A stretch of 64,000 nt of DNA from NCBI RefSeq assembly GCF_000242915.1, contig NZ_AFRZ01000001.1:2108001-2172000 (forward strand). Direction: 5' to 3'. Shown here in pieces: positions 63,764 through 64,000 of this stretch (position 1 is the stretch's first letter; each line of letters starts with the position of its first letter). The stretch is from Sulfurimonas gotlandica GD1 (GTDB lineage: Bacteria > Campylobacterota > Campylobacteria > Campylobacterales > Sulfurimonadaceae). The notes below the pieces were generated by a model, which saw only the letters and a program-made list of their open reading frames with translations, did not search any database and was not told where the DNA came from. Made by a program: the position numbers and the translations under genes.

Positions 63764-64000
<237 letters not shown>

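Overview
The window is an AT-rich bacterial chromosome segment, densely coded on both strands. It most likely comes from a sulfur-oxidising Campylobacterota (epsilonproteobacterium) of the Sulfurimonas type. The grounds are a sulfide:quinone oxidoreductase-like gene, a CetB/CetA split energy-taxis pair, the gene order gyrA-flgP-flgQ-flgR-asd known from Campylobacter jejuni, and a very large number of two-component and cyclic-di-GMP proteins. I see no rRNA, CRISPR array, prophage, insertion sequence or integrase. Genus assignment is inference.

Layout. 1-5.1 kb: a two-component pair translationally coupled behind pyrC, a MltF-type lytic transglycosylase, and a phosphomannomutase/phosphoglucomutase. 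5.2-11.5 kb: a TPR membrane protein, pepN, an sqr-like gene followed by a 54-residue ORF, then a dead peptide deformylase fused to a membrane domain. 11.5-18.5 kb: a hybrid kinase, response regulators, a 5'-nucleotidase, and a haem-motif (CxxCH) sensor kinase directly joined to a REC-PAS-degenerate GGDEF protein. 18.5-21.3 kb: small housekeeping-type genes, several of which look leaderless.

21.4-32.0 kb is a complete accessory chemosensory operon: cheY, cheW, receptor, STAS protein, cheA, cheR, a histidine-kinase-like protein without its phospho-accepting His, cheD, cheB, and a REC-REC-PAS-PAS-GGDEF diguanylate cyclase. This is the best candidate for an undescribed system: a chemotaxis-type pathway apparently feeding c-di-GMP synthesis.

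32.1-44.4 kb: a GDSL esterase, then an OmpA/CHASE2-HD-GYP/FecR operon whose CHASE2 gene has no ordinary start codon, cetB-cetA, an ankyrin membrane protein, a large fused membrane/AsmA-like protein, a second OmpA-FecR pair, and a pentapeptide-repeat protein. 44.5-50.6 kb: a CHASE-PAS-PAS-GGDEF gene with two compensating frameshifts, CorA-like and MscS channels, and a PAS-GGDEF protein. 50.7-64 kb: mainly housekeeping (purE, nhaA, two tandem tRNA-Asn, radical SAM, hemE, yqhA-like, asd, flgR, flgQ, flgP, gyrA) and the ammonium pair amtB-glnB, which is cut by the right edge.

How it fits together: most non-housekeeping genes serve sensing and motility. At least three PAS- or REC-linked GGDEF proteins, one HD-GYP protein and three degenerate GGDEF-like proteins share the window with energy taxis, a Che operon and flagellar basal-disk/regulator genes. 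The organism therefore appears to tune motility versus attachment through c-di-GMP. All functional calls are by reading motifs; no database search was run.
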